Origin: Vitellaria paradoxa
Lineage: Eukaryota; Streptophyta; Magnoliopsida; Ericales; Sapotaceae
Length of the DNA: 64,000 nt
Assembly: GCA_019916065.1 (NCBI GenBank)
Contig: CM034236.1
Coordinates: 24,934,358 to 24,998,357 of the forward strand
Direction of reading: 5' to 3'
Shown here in pieces: positions 49,703 to 61,079 of this stretch; the first letter of the stretch is position 1, and each line of letters begins with the position of its first letter. Both the position numbers and the translations under genes were made by a program. The notes under the pieces were generated by a model, which worked only from the letters and a program-made list of their open reading frames with translations, made no database searches and had not been told where the DNA came from.

Positions 49703-51477
49703 ATTGACTTGCCCATTACAAAATAAAAAAATTATTATTAACATCATATAAGAAAGTTAGTGAAAATTAATAACAAAGTAAAGTAAAATCAAAAGTTGCA
49801 GTATTTAATCAAAATTAAGAATAAAGTAAAGTTCAGAGAGACCTAAAATAAAAGAGCAGGATCCTAGCCAATAAATATAGCCAACATTTAGAACAAAACC
49901 CTAGAATATGCTAAAAATGCTTGTAGCTTCCACAACATCAAGGTGCTTTCATTGTTTTATTCATTTTATTTTTATTTTTATTTTTTTAACTTATTACATT
50001 GGTTAGTTTATAAATAAATAATTTAAAATTTATCTCAAACAATAAATAGTGGCCTTTAAATAAATAGTGAATAATTAAAAAGTAATTTAAAAAAACAAAC
50101 AAAAGTAGTGGAAAATCAAAGAACATGTAAAGAACATAAAAAAAGTACAAAGGTAAAATTGCACTTTAGTGACTAATTTGAGCTTTAAAATTTATCAAAA
50201 TTCAATTAATTTAGTACTTTTTTTTGTTAACAATCATTATAGGAATATTGTAATATTTGCTTAAAATATTAGAACTAACTACAACAATTTAGTGATTGAA
50301 TCTTATTAATAAGAGAAAAAGGGAAGAGGCAAGCAAACATTATTTCTTTGTACATAACTCAAATATTGTAGATATCAGAATTAATATTCTTTGGCAAGTC
50401 ATAATTTAAAGCAAGGATGTTGGGCTCCTATAACTTTCTTGCAATCTAAACTTAAAACATTATGTTTGTTGATATGCTCACATGATGATGATTTCAACAA
50501 GATAAACCTTGAAAATGTTTATCTAAAATGAATTTAAATGTAGAGAATATAATTTTATTGGCTTAAAATTAATTGAATTTCAGCTCTTATATGTTACTTA
50601 AATATATATATATATGATAGTCCATCTAATGGTTGAAATATAAATTTTTATTTTTTTTAAACTTTGATCTTCTTATGAATTTTCACATCACTTTGAATGC
50701 CTGAACTTCTATTGCAATATAATTAAACGATATTAACCTTCTATTATTTCAAAGCAACATTAACTTATTAGTGAACATTACCTAATCTACTTTGATTGGA
50801 ATTAAATTAAATTAACTCATCGGTTGCATATATATATAGAGAGAGAGGTGTTCTCTTAATACTTTCATTCTCTTAATAAGCATTGGTATCTAGGAACCTA
50901 TTGATTCAACTGTCTGTATATGCCAATACAAAAAAAAAAAAAAAAAAAAAAGAAAGAAAACAAAACAAAAACATATCTATTTTCGTGGGATTCACTAGTT
51001 TTATTGCAACAAATGGATGATTTCAAACATTAATTCACACAATATGTCAGATGCTAAGGAAACATCCCATGAAACAGCAAATGCACAGAGAAAAGTACCG
51101 ATGCAATTTAAACTAATCTTTGAATTGGATAAATCAAAACATTGCGCAATGTTGATCATAAATCTACAACCAAATGCAAATTAAAGTTGAGTAATAATGA
51201 CCCAAATGACACAATTTATATTCCTCCTGCTTTGGATATCATTATCATTTATGTTCCTCCCCTAATCAAATTCTCAGCTCAAGGATTCATCCAATACATT
51301 CCCAATCAGCTAAAGTTGAAATAGTTAGCAAAACCTTAAGACACACAGGTACATACGTAAGAGTCAAAGACATGACTCCAATAATAATAAAAATAATTGT
51401 GTATTTTTTCCAACTAGAAAAGGGTGAAACAAACTTTCAGAAAACCATGTTATTTTACATTTGACCATAAAAATTAC
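49703..51477 (-). other. 5' noncoding part of the CACTA element
   Basis: AT-rich with an A tract at 50931-50951 and an AT/GA microsatellite near 50829-50848. It probably contains leader introns of the leftward transposase transcript. No gene recognised; the frame 51142-51324 is unsupported. Confidence 0.4.
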
Positions 51478-54153
51478 TGTCACGCCCCGAAATCCATGAC
51501 CGGGGACATGGGAACGAAACTCAAAAATAAATATCAAACCATAAAAAATGTACCATATCAGAGCAGAAGCTAATTAAAGTAAGTATTTATTCAATTTCTT
51601 AAATATTCAAAATGCCTTTAAAATGCCCTAAAAATGGGCTACAAAACCATGCCACAAATATGGGCCAAAATCAAAACTCCATTATATTAAAATTTAAATG
51701 TTGGAATGCAAAATAAAACAAATCATCCAATTATAACAACCCAAGACAGCTAACTAACCCACTGGTCCATCACGAGTATCAACCCCTACATTACTAACTG
51801 TAATAGGTGGTGAGCACTAAATTTCACATGTGCTCAGAAAGTGTTTATAAAATATAATTTCTTAATCATGCAAAGCTATTAACACTAATTAATAAGAATA
51901 AAATTTAAAATCTTAAAATTTTCAAAATATCCATATTTTATCATTTCATTCAAATAATAAAGTTACTTAGCCATGATCCCGCAGTCTCATACTAAAAATA
52001 AATCATATCACATCATTCACATCACCACACATCAATATCATACCATGGGTCAGATACTTAGCCATGATCCCGCAGTCCCAAATGTATTCATTTACCTTAG
52101 TAGGCAAATCGGTCATACAGTCTCAATACTAAATCTACGTTAGAATAAGCCGTATATACATTTCGTAAGTTTCTAGCCTACTGGTTATGCCAACCACCTT
52201 GCGCAGGTTTTGGGGCTTTCAACCCTTGGGCTCTAGAACCCACTCTTTTTAGTACCCTTAATGACCCTAATAACCTAAAAATCAAATCTCAAGTAATTCC
52301 TTTAATTAACAGCACAACATACACAAAAGTTCTCCCTAATTTGATTTTTTTTTTGTATTCTTCCCCTTACTTTATAAGTTTTATGAAGTGTGAATGTGTT
52401 TCGGGCCTAAGTTTCATGCTGCCCTTTCATAAAAATATTCTCATACAAGATTTATCAAATAAATATCATGCAACCATATTCAAGAATATATATGTAGCCA
52501 GCTTGATAAACAAAATTTTATATCAAGCATGCCAAGACAAAGAAGGATTCAAGACATAAATTTTGATAATTCATGAAAAGTAGAAAATAAAATATTTTAT
52601 ACTAATTCAAAAGTCTAAAATACTTATAATTAAGTCCAGTTTCATAAAAACAAGATTTAAAATTTATTATACTAAATGGGCATTTTTGTTAGAACCATAC
52701 AGAACAGCTCACTTTCATGATTTTTTATAAAATCCATTTTAAATCCAAAAATTTTGAAATTTTTACAGAAAGCTCATCCATATATATAGTTTAACATATA
52801 AAAATTTCAAAAATTATATCAACTTTTATTTATACCTTTTATACCAAATATCTAACTATTGTCAGTACAGCAATGTAAACTAAACAGCCAAGTTTCAATA
52901 TTTTTATAAAATAAATTATTACTCAAAAATTTATAAAAACATTACTGTAGAATCTCTAACATGTCTAGTTTCAAATATAAAATTTTTTGAAATTAATTTA
53001 ATCTCTAGGTGTCATTTTTATACCAAAAATCAAACTCCTGTCAGCACAACAATTTAAAACCAACAGTCAATTTTCACGATTTTTATAAAATCCATTTTAA
53101 CTCAAAAAAATATGAAATGTTTACCAGACACTATTTTGGATATGTAATCCCATATATAAAAATATCAAAAATTAATTCAACCTCTATGTATGAATTTCAT
53201 ATAAAAAATTTGTGCTGATCCTGGCATAGAAATCCCAACCAAACAGTCAAGTTTGACTATTTTTAATAAATTCATTTCGACTCCAAAAATTATAAAATTT
53301 TTACAGGAAACTCATCTACATGTCTAATTTAACAAATAAAAGTTTTAAGAATTAAATCAATCTCTAAATATAATTTTTATGGGAAAATAATGTACCCATT
53401 TCAGTGTGAAAGTTTCAGAATTTCACATAATCAATAATCAATTCATAGAATACGTTTTTCATCTCTTGCACATATATGTATATATACATGACATGATAAA
53501 AAAAAATATATCAAATAGACACAATCCCACCTACCTCACTACACACGTAGACGATCGGTGTGTGAATCAATCAACACCAACTCAAGTTGGCCTTAAATAC
53601 GATCCAGTAATCCTCTTTGAAACGACAATTACACGTTTTCTGAAAATCTCTCAAAGATCTTTACCAACGTACAACTGATAGCATGATCTCTCTCTCCCCC
53701 TCTCTCTTAAATTCGAAAGGCCAAAATAAAAAATGTAGAATTGTCTTTGGTGGAATATCATAGATGGTGAAGATTTTAAACAATCCAAGAGTCTCCCCTT
53801 TACTCACTCGTACAAGCACCTAGAATAAATCTCCCATTAATATCTTCCACACTCCAACACTAAATTCACTTTAAACCATAACCCTTTGACCTCCCTCATC
53901 AATATTACTTCTCAGCCATCTCTCACATCCAATGGGAAAACACAGTACATAATATATATACATACATACCATTGCTAGCACACACACAAATACAAATAAA
54001 CAAAAAATTAATGTAAGCACACTTAATGCATGATATACGTAATTACTTTAAAATCTCATTTCTAAATACAATTTTAAATGGCACAAAAAATCTAAAATTA
54101 AATGTAAATAATTCTAAAATAAAATTAAGTCACAAAAAATTTGGGTCTTTACA
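51478..54153 (-). mobile_element. Solo LTR (2676 bp), copy C of the long-LTR Ty3-like family
   Basis: Runs TGTCACGCCCCGAAATCC to TTTGGGTCTTTACA; the flanks 51473-51477 and 54154-54158 are both ATTAC, a perfect 5-bp duplication. No primer-binding site or interior is present, so it is the product of recombination between two LTRs. It shares the GTGAGCACTAAA word (near 51810), the GCGCAGGTTTTGGGGC block (near 52200) and overall order with copies A and B; it is the best preserved. Read on the minus strand it starts TGTAAAGACCCAAATTTT, typical of chromovirus LTRs. It contains a 180-bp tandem array. Small frames inside are artefacts. Confidence 0.9.
52690..53395. repeat. 180-bp tandem array (about 4 copies) inside LTR copy C
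   Basis: The anchor ATAAAATCCATTTTAA-TC begins at 52726, 52906, 53085 and 53266, giving periods of 180, 179 and 181. Each unit also has CTGTCAGYACARCAA-like and AACAGYCAAKTTTCA-like words and a TTTTTACAGAAAGCTCATC-like word. The copies differ by 20-30% by eye. Confidence 0.85.
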
Positions 54154-54158
54154 ATTAC

Positions 54159-54689
54159 AATTGTAAACAACACGGCAATCACCTACTAACATAGTAGCAT
54201 CTAAGCAAAGCAATCAGAGAACTTTGAATACCATTATATATGGGTATTCTACATTAAGCTTTACACTAAAGAACTTTGTTTTTTAGCTTTTTACAGCCGT
54301 TCTCTTTCCCCATCCAAAAACCCACTACTGAATTAAAAGCTTTTAGCAGATTAATGTAGGAGACACTGAAAAAAGAAGAAGAAGAAAAAGAAGAATAAGG
54401 TTTCCAATACCTCATATAATCAAGAAATGAGGAAAATTTTGAACTTTGACACAAAAAGGGCAAAGTGGGATGTGTGGCAAAACAGAGTTGAACAAAGAAA
54501 TTTGTATCAATGCATAGTTGAAAATGCTTGTGCCAAATGAAAAGTGTTAATCTAGCACCAAAAAAAGTACCATTTTCTCAGTATTTCCTTGCGACTAAAA
54601 CTTGAAGCAGTAAGGGGCTATTTGTTAGGGCTTTACACACATAGAAAGAAATAAAGAGAGAGAGAAGGTTAGAACCTGTGAGTCAGAAG
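54159..54689 (-). other. CACTA 5' noncoding continuation
   Basis: Mixed AT-rich DNA between the solo LTR and the GC-rich block. No gene recognised. A GA-repeat at 54652-54664 lies close to the GC-rich region and could belong to the transposase leader. Confidence 0.35.
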
Positions 54690-54930
54690 TGGTAGCACAA
54701 AGCAGAGATGGCGGTAAGAGGCGCGGTGGTTGGGACGCCGGCGAGAGGCATGGCGAGGGGCTATATAGAGCAGTTCAAAAGAGTAGGGGTGAAAAGCAGC
54801 AGCACAGGATGGAGACGGCGGTGAGAGACACGATAGCTATAACAGTGACAAGAGGTGCGATGGCCGAAACAATAGCAACAACAAGTGTGAAGATGGACCG
54901 CGTAGAGTTGTTCGAAAGCTGAGGGAAACA
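54690..54930 (-). promoter_or_regulatory. GC/CpG-rich block next to the CACTA 5' subterminal repeats
   Basis: An island of clearly higher G+C in an AT-rich element. It contains imperfect repeats of GAGAYGGCGGTRAGAGRC-type sequence (near 54705, 54811 and 54850) and a CTATATAG palindrome at 54760-54767. In En/Spm a GC-rich downstream control region lies just inside the 5' subterminal repeats and is a methylation target; the position here is the same relative to the leftward genes. The overlapping plus-strand frame 54689-54922 is a composition artefact. Confidence 0.5.
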
Positions 54931-54954
54931 TATACAGAGGTTTAGCATTCTGTG

Positions 54955-56494
54955 TTAGTTGATTTTTTAGCAAGGAAGCTAAAAGTTCCTCGCCTATACT
55001 ATTTTACAAGGATACCCTTTGTCATTTAAAGGGATGGGTGCTGACTATATGGGCTTTTAGCAAGGAAGATAAATTTTTCTTGCTTACACTCTCTACCTAT
55101 GATTTTTTTTTTCAAGTGCCAAACTTCCAGGCACCAAAGGGGTTTTTCTAGGTGCCAAGAGGGAGGAGTTTTAGACTTTTGGTGAGGATTTAAATAGTTC
55201 CTTGCCTAATATTTAAAAAAATGTGATAACATTTATAATAAATGAATTAATATTTTTAAATATTCTATGGATACCTATTTTAATTGCCATAGAATTTAAA
55301 ATACATACACTTTTACACTATTTGTGACACCTATATACCAATGAGGCTCAAGAGATATTTTCAAACATTAGATTTGTTTAATAGTCCAAATTACTTTCTT
55401 TTACCCTTTCATTTTGGTTGTCTTTTTGTTATTTCATATAAGAATACACTTTTTTACTCTTTTTATAATTTTTTAAATATTTGTTATAAAAATTTTTAAA
55501 TTAATATTTTTTTTAAAAATATGATAATATTTGTAATAAATAAATTAATATTTTTAATTTGATATTTTTAAATAATCTATGGGTACCTATTAAACAAAGT
55601 CAATAAAAATTATTTATATAAAAAATGTGACATTTAGACTTTAAGTTTTTAAAAAAATAAATATTGATATTAAAATTAAATTTTAATGTGCATAAAACTT
55701 AAAATAGATACACTTTTACACTTTGTGACATCTATCTCCCTTGCCATACCCAACATCAGTTTGTATAATATATTATTGTCATATCCACCAACAGTTGAAC
55801 TCAATCGATTCTTACTCCCTCAAATGCATCTTAGAATACAATTTTTTTTTTGTGACCCAGAACCCCACAGATTTATTGTAACCATCGACGAACCGCGTAG
55901 TTGATGAGATCTTAGAATGCAAATTATTTAATTGTTTTACAAGTTTATATTTAATTGTACAATTTTAAGTAATAAAAAAATAAAGTGGAGTGTAAGATAC
56001 TATTTGTGGACTACAAATAAGTTAAGTCTTATTACAGAGAAAGTTGATATTTCCTTGCCTATACTCCACTATTAGCAAGGAAACTAAATTTTCTCGCAAA
56101 AAATTACTGCACCATTAGTGAGGAAGGAGATATTTCCTTGCCTATAACCCACTATTAGAGAGGAAACTAAATTTCCTTGCCTATAGGAAAAAAAGTTACT
56201 CCACCATTAGCGAGGAAATCAATATTTCCTTGCCTATACCCCATTATTAGTGAGGAAAATAAATTCCTCACCTATATTAGTCCCCACCCTTTGGCACCAT
56301 ATTTTTGAACGTATAGCAAGGAAATCCAAAAATCCTCACAAAATATAACCATTACCGAGGAACATTTTTGTTGTAAAAACTCTTTGACCTATTTGTGAGG
56401 AAAAATTTGTTTCCTCGCCTAAAACCAACTATTAACAAGGAAATAGATTTCCTCGCAAAAACTTTCCTCACTTATACTTCATTTTCTTGTAGTG
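54955..56494. repeat. Right subterminal repeat region of the CACTA element, with an internal insert
   Basis: GCAAGGAAGCTAAA / TTCCTCGCCTATA motifs occur at 54968-55205 and densely again at 56035-56494, matching the left array. The 55210-56030 stretch lacks them and contains a roughly 290-bp tandem repeat (near 55215-55335 and 55505-55730, sharing AATAAATTAATATTTTTAA, CTATGGRTACCTATT and TACACTTTTACACT). This looks like an insertion or local duplication that split the array. Confidence 0.75.
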
Positions 56495-57464
56495 AATGTT
56501 TGATTTTCGTAAGAATTCTCTACGAATGGTAGTTGATTCGTTTGGATCTATTGAAATTGTTAATTGTTTACTTTAAATTGAGCCTTGTTTGTATAGCTTA
56601 TATAGATTATATGTTAGTTGCTAATTAGAATTCTCATGCATTTTCTTAAGAAATTATATTTGGATTACTATTATAGAACTTACATATACTTTTTATAGGC
56701 TACGCACTCTAAGTGTTTGATTTAGGTTTTCAATCATATGAACCTAACTTTGTCGCCAAATTTATTAACTATTGTTCTTAATTGTGCTTCAATGTTCAAT
56801 TTCTTTTGGATTTGTAATAATGAATGATAATTAGTTTGTTTGAATCCTTTGAAATCACTAGTTGAAATATCTTGATTAACCTTGTGATAGTATATTCTAT
56901 GTACATTACATGTGAGTTATTTAGTTAGAATTTTCATGCTCAATCTTAAAGATTTTGTATGTGGATTGCCACATATAACTCTCATGTATTCTATATGGAT
57001 TATTGTACTCCAAGTGTTTGATCTAAAGATTCAACCAAGTGAAATGGATTCTATAACTGAATTGATTAGTCATTATTCTCCTTGAAAATCTATAGAAATC
57101 ACTACTTGAATTGGTTTGATCCAAGATTATTTTTATAGTTGTTTTTAGTTTCATTAAATTTTCCACCACAAATTTCATTTTCAAAATTCAACCCTATTTT
57201 CCTTCATTTCTCTTGTGTGACACCTACTGATTGAGAGAACCTACTGATTGAGAGAAGAAGAATTGTGAGTTCATTAAGCCTCTTCCTATGGGTACGATCG
57301 ATACTTTACCATTTTATAAATTTAAATTGTTATAACTGCTCACCTTACACTTGCCATATATCCGCTCCTCTCTATCATTGAGAGAAGTTCACAAGCAGTA
57401 TTCTTACTTATGGTCCAGTTTAACGTACTCAAAGTACACCAACATGCTAATCTTGTGATACTTT

Positions 57465-57830
57465 GTCAATAAAAAATAAATAAATAAAGAAAAATCAGCA
57501 TGTCTCTAGTGATTGTAACATGGATTAAATCAAAGGAATACATTTCTTAATTGAGTTTGGTAACCTCATGAGATTGTAGGTTCCTAATCCCTAATAATAT
57601 ATGCTTGAGATATTGAGATATTGACAATACATAAGTCTCACTTATTTATAAGTTAAAGCATACACTATCAAAAAATTATATCCTCTAACCTCTCAAGGTT
57701 AAGACTCACTTTACAATTAATAGTTATGTAAAAAGTGCCACAATAATTGACAGTTGTAATAATAAATTCTTACTCACGGTCCAGTTTAATGTATTCCAAG
57801 TAAACACGCTGATCTTGAAATACTACATAA
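57465..57830. repeat. Second unit of a tandem duplication in the copia-like LTR
   Basis: It repeats the sequence of 34384-34687 plus 57403-57464. Both units start TCAATAA-AATAAATAAATAA, contain a GATATYGAGATATTGA-type word, and end GGTCCAGTTTAAYGTA. The two units are now 23 kb apart only because elements inserted into unit 1. Confidence 0.75.
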
Positions 57831-58133
57831 TTGATTGAGATAAATCATTCTATAAAGATCATTGAGTTTTACCTACTTGACTAAGTTGACCAAGTTCAAT
57901 GTGATTATAATAAAGAGTGAAAATACAAGTAAATAATGAAATTATCTCTCTATGTATGATTACACACATACATAAGATCTACCTTAAATGTGTTCTCTAG
58001 TTTTGACAGATCTCATCCATCCATAAAATTGCTATAACAATAAAGACATATAAAAAAGAAAAAATTTTTATTAACAACTTATCAAATGTATAAATGTTTT
58101 GACTTGTAGACAGCATATAATCCAACATACTAA

Positions 58134-58943
58134 TGGTCCATTTGGTAACATATATATATATATATATATATTTTATGGTTAACTATTTTTGTTTTTAATT
58201 TTTTATTTTCAGTTATATTTTTTTTGAAATAAAAAATGAAAAGCATGTTTGGTAGTGTAATTTTGTTTACAGTAATTAATTTTATTTTAATAAAATATTT
58301 AATTTTATTAATATTTATAAAATTAATTTAATTTAATAAAAAATATTTAAATTAATTAATTTAATAAAATATTAAATTAAACAATTTAATGTTATAAAAT
58401 ATTTACTATTTAATAAATATTAATTTGAATAAAGTATATTAATAAGTAAAAATAATTAATAATAAATTATTATTTTATATATTTTAAATTATTTAATTTA
58501 ATAAAATATAAAATAAATTATTTTAAGAGATAACTATACTAATTAAAAAGTTTTAATTTAATTATTATTTATTAAAAATTATTTTAATCTAATAAAACAT
58601 ATCATTGTAATAATAAATTATTATTTTAATAAAATAAATTATTATATTAGTATATTATCATTTAATAAAAATAATTTCAACTTAATAAAATATATAATAA
58701 TATGATTTTTTCATATGATGCAACAAAAATTGATAAAGTATTAAAATTGATAAAATATTTATAAAAGAAAAATTAATGAGAGTGAAATATTATTTTTTTG
58801 TTTATATTTTTCTATTTAAATTTTCATTTAATTTTTGACAAAAAAAATGAAAACAAATTTATCAAATATATGTTTATTGTTTATTTTTAAAATTTTATAA
58901 ATATAGATAAAAAATAATATATATAAATATTATCAAACGATAC
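58134..58943. mobile_element. AT-rich PIF/Harbinger-like MITE, 810 bp
   Basis: Flanked by TAA at 58131-58133 and 58944-58946. The ends TGGTCCATTTGGTAACATA and (minus strand) GTATCGTTTGATAATATT are decayed inverted repeats related in style to those of the MITE at 13860-14909. The core is almost pure A/T. Boundaries are less certain than for the other MITE. Confidence 0.5.
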
Positions 58944-58946
58944 TAA

Positions 58947-60636
58947 ATATTTCATTCTTTTTAAATTCAGACCAAAAATCTTAAGACACGAGAGAACCCT
59001 CGGCCTCTTGACTCACCCCAATTAAAATCTGCCAACAATAAGGTGAGTATACGTAAAGAGGAAAAGCCAGTGGCTAGATGGACTACTAGATAAATCGAGG
59101 ATGAACGCATTAATTAATCTTGGTCAAATGGATCGAGAAAGAACTTTAAAAAGGCAGTGCAAGTGTTTGAGAATTAATTATGCGTTTAAAAATCAACTGA
59201 TTCAATTGACCCTTCAAGAGAGAGAGACAGAGAGAACCCAAAAATGACGAGCAGGGTGATGTTTTTTATGAAAAAAGGATATGATGTGTTGCATGACATA
59301 TATGTATATCAATGCTTTCATGCAATTGGCAAATACGGGATAACGCTAAAATCCAGGAACTAGGCAGGAAGGTGCCTGCAAATAAAGACAATTAATTAAT
59401 TAATTAATTAAGCAGGTGGGGCGAATTTTAGGATCCATTGTTGAATCAACCAGAGACAAATACTGCGGCCCTTTTCTTCTGGGTGGGTACCTACTTCCGT
59501 TCAGCATCAATGCTCTCTCTCTCTCTCCCATCTTATTCTTTTTTTTTTTTTTTTAATGCCCAACTGGATAGTGCATGCCTAAACAACTTTTCTCTCCATT
59601 AATCTTCTTAATTAATTTGTTATATGTTTACATAAATTTACCGAAAAATATTATTGGATTGGAAAAGAATATAAAAAATAAAAATAGAATGATATGACAA
59701 TAATTATAGCGTTGCAGTTATATTTTTTTACATGCAAATTTGTTACTTTTTAATGATAAATTCATAAAAATTTTTACATTATTTTAATTAATTATTACAA
59801 GAGAATTCTATAATTATGTAACATTTCTCAAATTAATATACAGGTATCTTCTTAGGATTAACGGGCACAACTCCACAAACGTTTAGAAAATTGCTTCAGT
59901 TTAGCTTGGATTAATTTTGAATAATGATATTATAATAAAAAATTATTAAAAATAATTAAAATAGTGTGAAATAAATCATTTTAATACAATAAGTTCATAT
60001 ATATATATATATATATAGTTTAATTATAACTCTATTCATATACATATACATAGTTAATTATAACTCTATTATTGTATATCGCTCTATTTTATTTTGTGAT
60101 ATATTATTTTAATATATTGCTATTCTTTTAATATTTTAAAAACTTTTGTGTTTTTCTTTTGTTTGGATTGTCAGCAAGAACAAATGAAAAGCAAGCAGAC
60201 GGCAGATGGATATGCCCGTTGGATCTTTGAAAGGTCAAAGGAAAAATGAAAAAACAAATGGGCAGTGCTTTTCTGGACACTTTCTTGGAACCTTCGCGGT
60301 ATCAATCAGAGAAATTATCCTATAGGCCTCGCCCACCATATCGCCCACCATATCGTCGAGCTCGGACTGTAAAAATTATGTATATCGAAATATTTTGCAA
60401 GTCGCTTAAACATTTACAGCGGTGATTGTCTTTTTGTCTTTTTATCTTTTATATTTAAAGTAAAAATCACTAACATTTTTAAATTTAAAAAATTTACTTT
60501 TGTATTTTTTATATGGAGTCATAAATAGTATTAAATTTTTAAGTAAATGACAAAAATATTTATTAAAATTAAATGAAAAAATGATTTGAATTTAATTCAC
60601 CACCATCTTAAAATTCGTCCATACGTAATCTGAGAT
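58947..60636. other. Mixed sequence, no gene established
   Basis: Contains a CT microsatellite (59513-59529), a T tract (59537-59554), an AT microsatellite (about 59998-60018) and two patches of gene-like base composition (59040-59540 and 60165-60375). The second patch follows a TTGTCAG that could be a splice acceptor and reads open for about 59 residues (60250-60427), but no domain is recognised. It could be an old gene fragment or transposon interior. Confidence 0.3.
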
Positions 60637-60852
60637 TTGATGCTTGCCACATTGTACTGTGATCTGAATACCTTGATTGAGAAAAGAAGCTTCAGATTCT
60701 GGAAATCTTTCAAGGTATATTCCATTAACAATGACCTGGTCTAACATATTAAGGATAGTGTGATTTTCCTGTTTGATGGACCAAGTGAAATAGCATCCAT
60801 TGAACCTCAGGTCAGTTACATCAATTTTACTGATCGATGCAGTCCATAAAGT
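60637..60852 (-). pseudogene. LINE (L1-type) endonuclease fragment
   Basis: The minus strand from 60852 reads DFMDCIDQ, then after a frameshift VTDLRFNGCYFTWSIKQE, ILNMLDQVIVNGIYLERFPE and SEASFLNQGI. This is the C-terminal part of the endonuclease domain of plant L1-type LINE ORF2 (the pattern DL-F-G-TW followed by LDR-L-N-W-FP-S-FL). Only this piece is readable; reverse transcriptase is not present nearby. Confidence 0.7.
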
Positions 60853-61079
60853 CTTGACTATCCCACAGATGCTTATCAGGAAGTAGCTAATATGATGACC
60901 AATAATATGTCAGCTGATCAAATTTCTTATATTGCATATGATGTTTCAGAAGAGGAGATTCAGATCCACTTTCTTTTCTTTACATGACCACAAGGCATCT
61001 GGCCCATACAATGCTGATTCATACAACGTTGCTAAATCCCATGTAATGCAATGGGATTAGAATTTCAAGATGGTGATGA

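Larger units (their letters stand above)
43403..56494 (-). mobile_element. CACTA (En/Spm-type) DNA transposon, 13.1 kb, inactive
   Basis: The left end is CACTGTAGGAAATG and the right end, read on the minus strand, CACTACAAGAAAATG. The flanks 43400-43402 and 56495-56497 are both AAT, the 3-bp duplication of CACTA elements. Removing the element plus one AAT restores the host LTR sequence seen at the corresponding place in the left LTR. Subterminal arrays of GCGAGGAAAT and CCTCGCCTATA lie at both ends. Two transposase genes run leftward: a Tnp2/TnpD-type one (49702-45926) and a TnpA/PF03004-type one (about 45734-44190). Both are broken. A 2.7-kb solo LTR sits in the 5' part. Confidence 0.92.
34688..57397 (+). 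mobile_element. Second gag-only Athila-like LTR element, with nested insertions
   Basis: The left LTR (34688-38153) and right LTR (42405-57397) begin TGATTAGCACATAATATT and end CACAATCA / CACAAGCA; the flanks 34683-34687 and 57398-57402 are both GTATT. After removing insertions (1596 bp from the left LTR, 13095 bp from the right) the LTRs are about 1870 and 1898 bp. A decayed primer-binding region (TTTTGGTGCCATTGTCAGGG) follows the left LTR at 38155, and a stem-loop plus G-rich tract precedes the right one. The interior (38154-42404) holds a broken gag-like gene and noncoding DNA, and no pol. Much older than the element at 25282-32645. Confidence 0.88.
33688..58127 (-). mobile_element. Probable Ty1-copia LTR, split by the nested elements 34688-57397
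   Basis: The outer pieces 33688-34687 and 57398-58127 join across the GTATT duplication into one LTR of about 1.7 kb. It begins TGAAGGTTCTAG and ends AATCCAACA, next to an initiator-Met primer-binding site. Its sequence style (TAATAGTTGTGATAATG-like, GGTCCAGTTTAATGTA) resembles the copia LTR at 62338-63784, hence the copia call. It contains an internal tandem duplication of about 370 bp (34384-34687 continuing at 57403-57464, repeated from 57465 to about 57830). Confidence 0.6.

Noticed and set aside
54689..54922. 77-residue frame in the GC-rich block
   Set aside because: Opposite in strand to the CACTA genes and built from short repeats; better explained as control-region DNA.
34688..57397. 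Possible pararetrovirus integration suggested by long gag-like frames
   Set aside because: LTRs with TG...CA ends, target duplications and Ty3-type primer-binding sites identify LTR retrotransposons; no viral coat, movement or reverse-transcriptase motif was seen.
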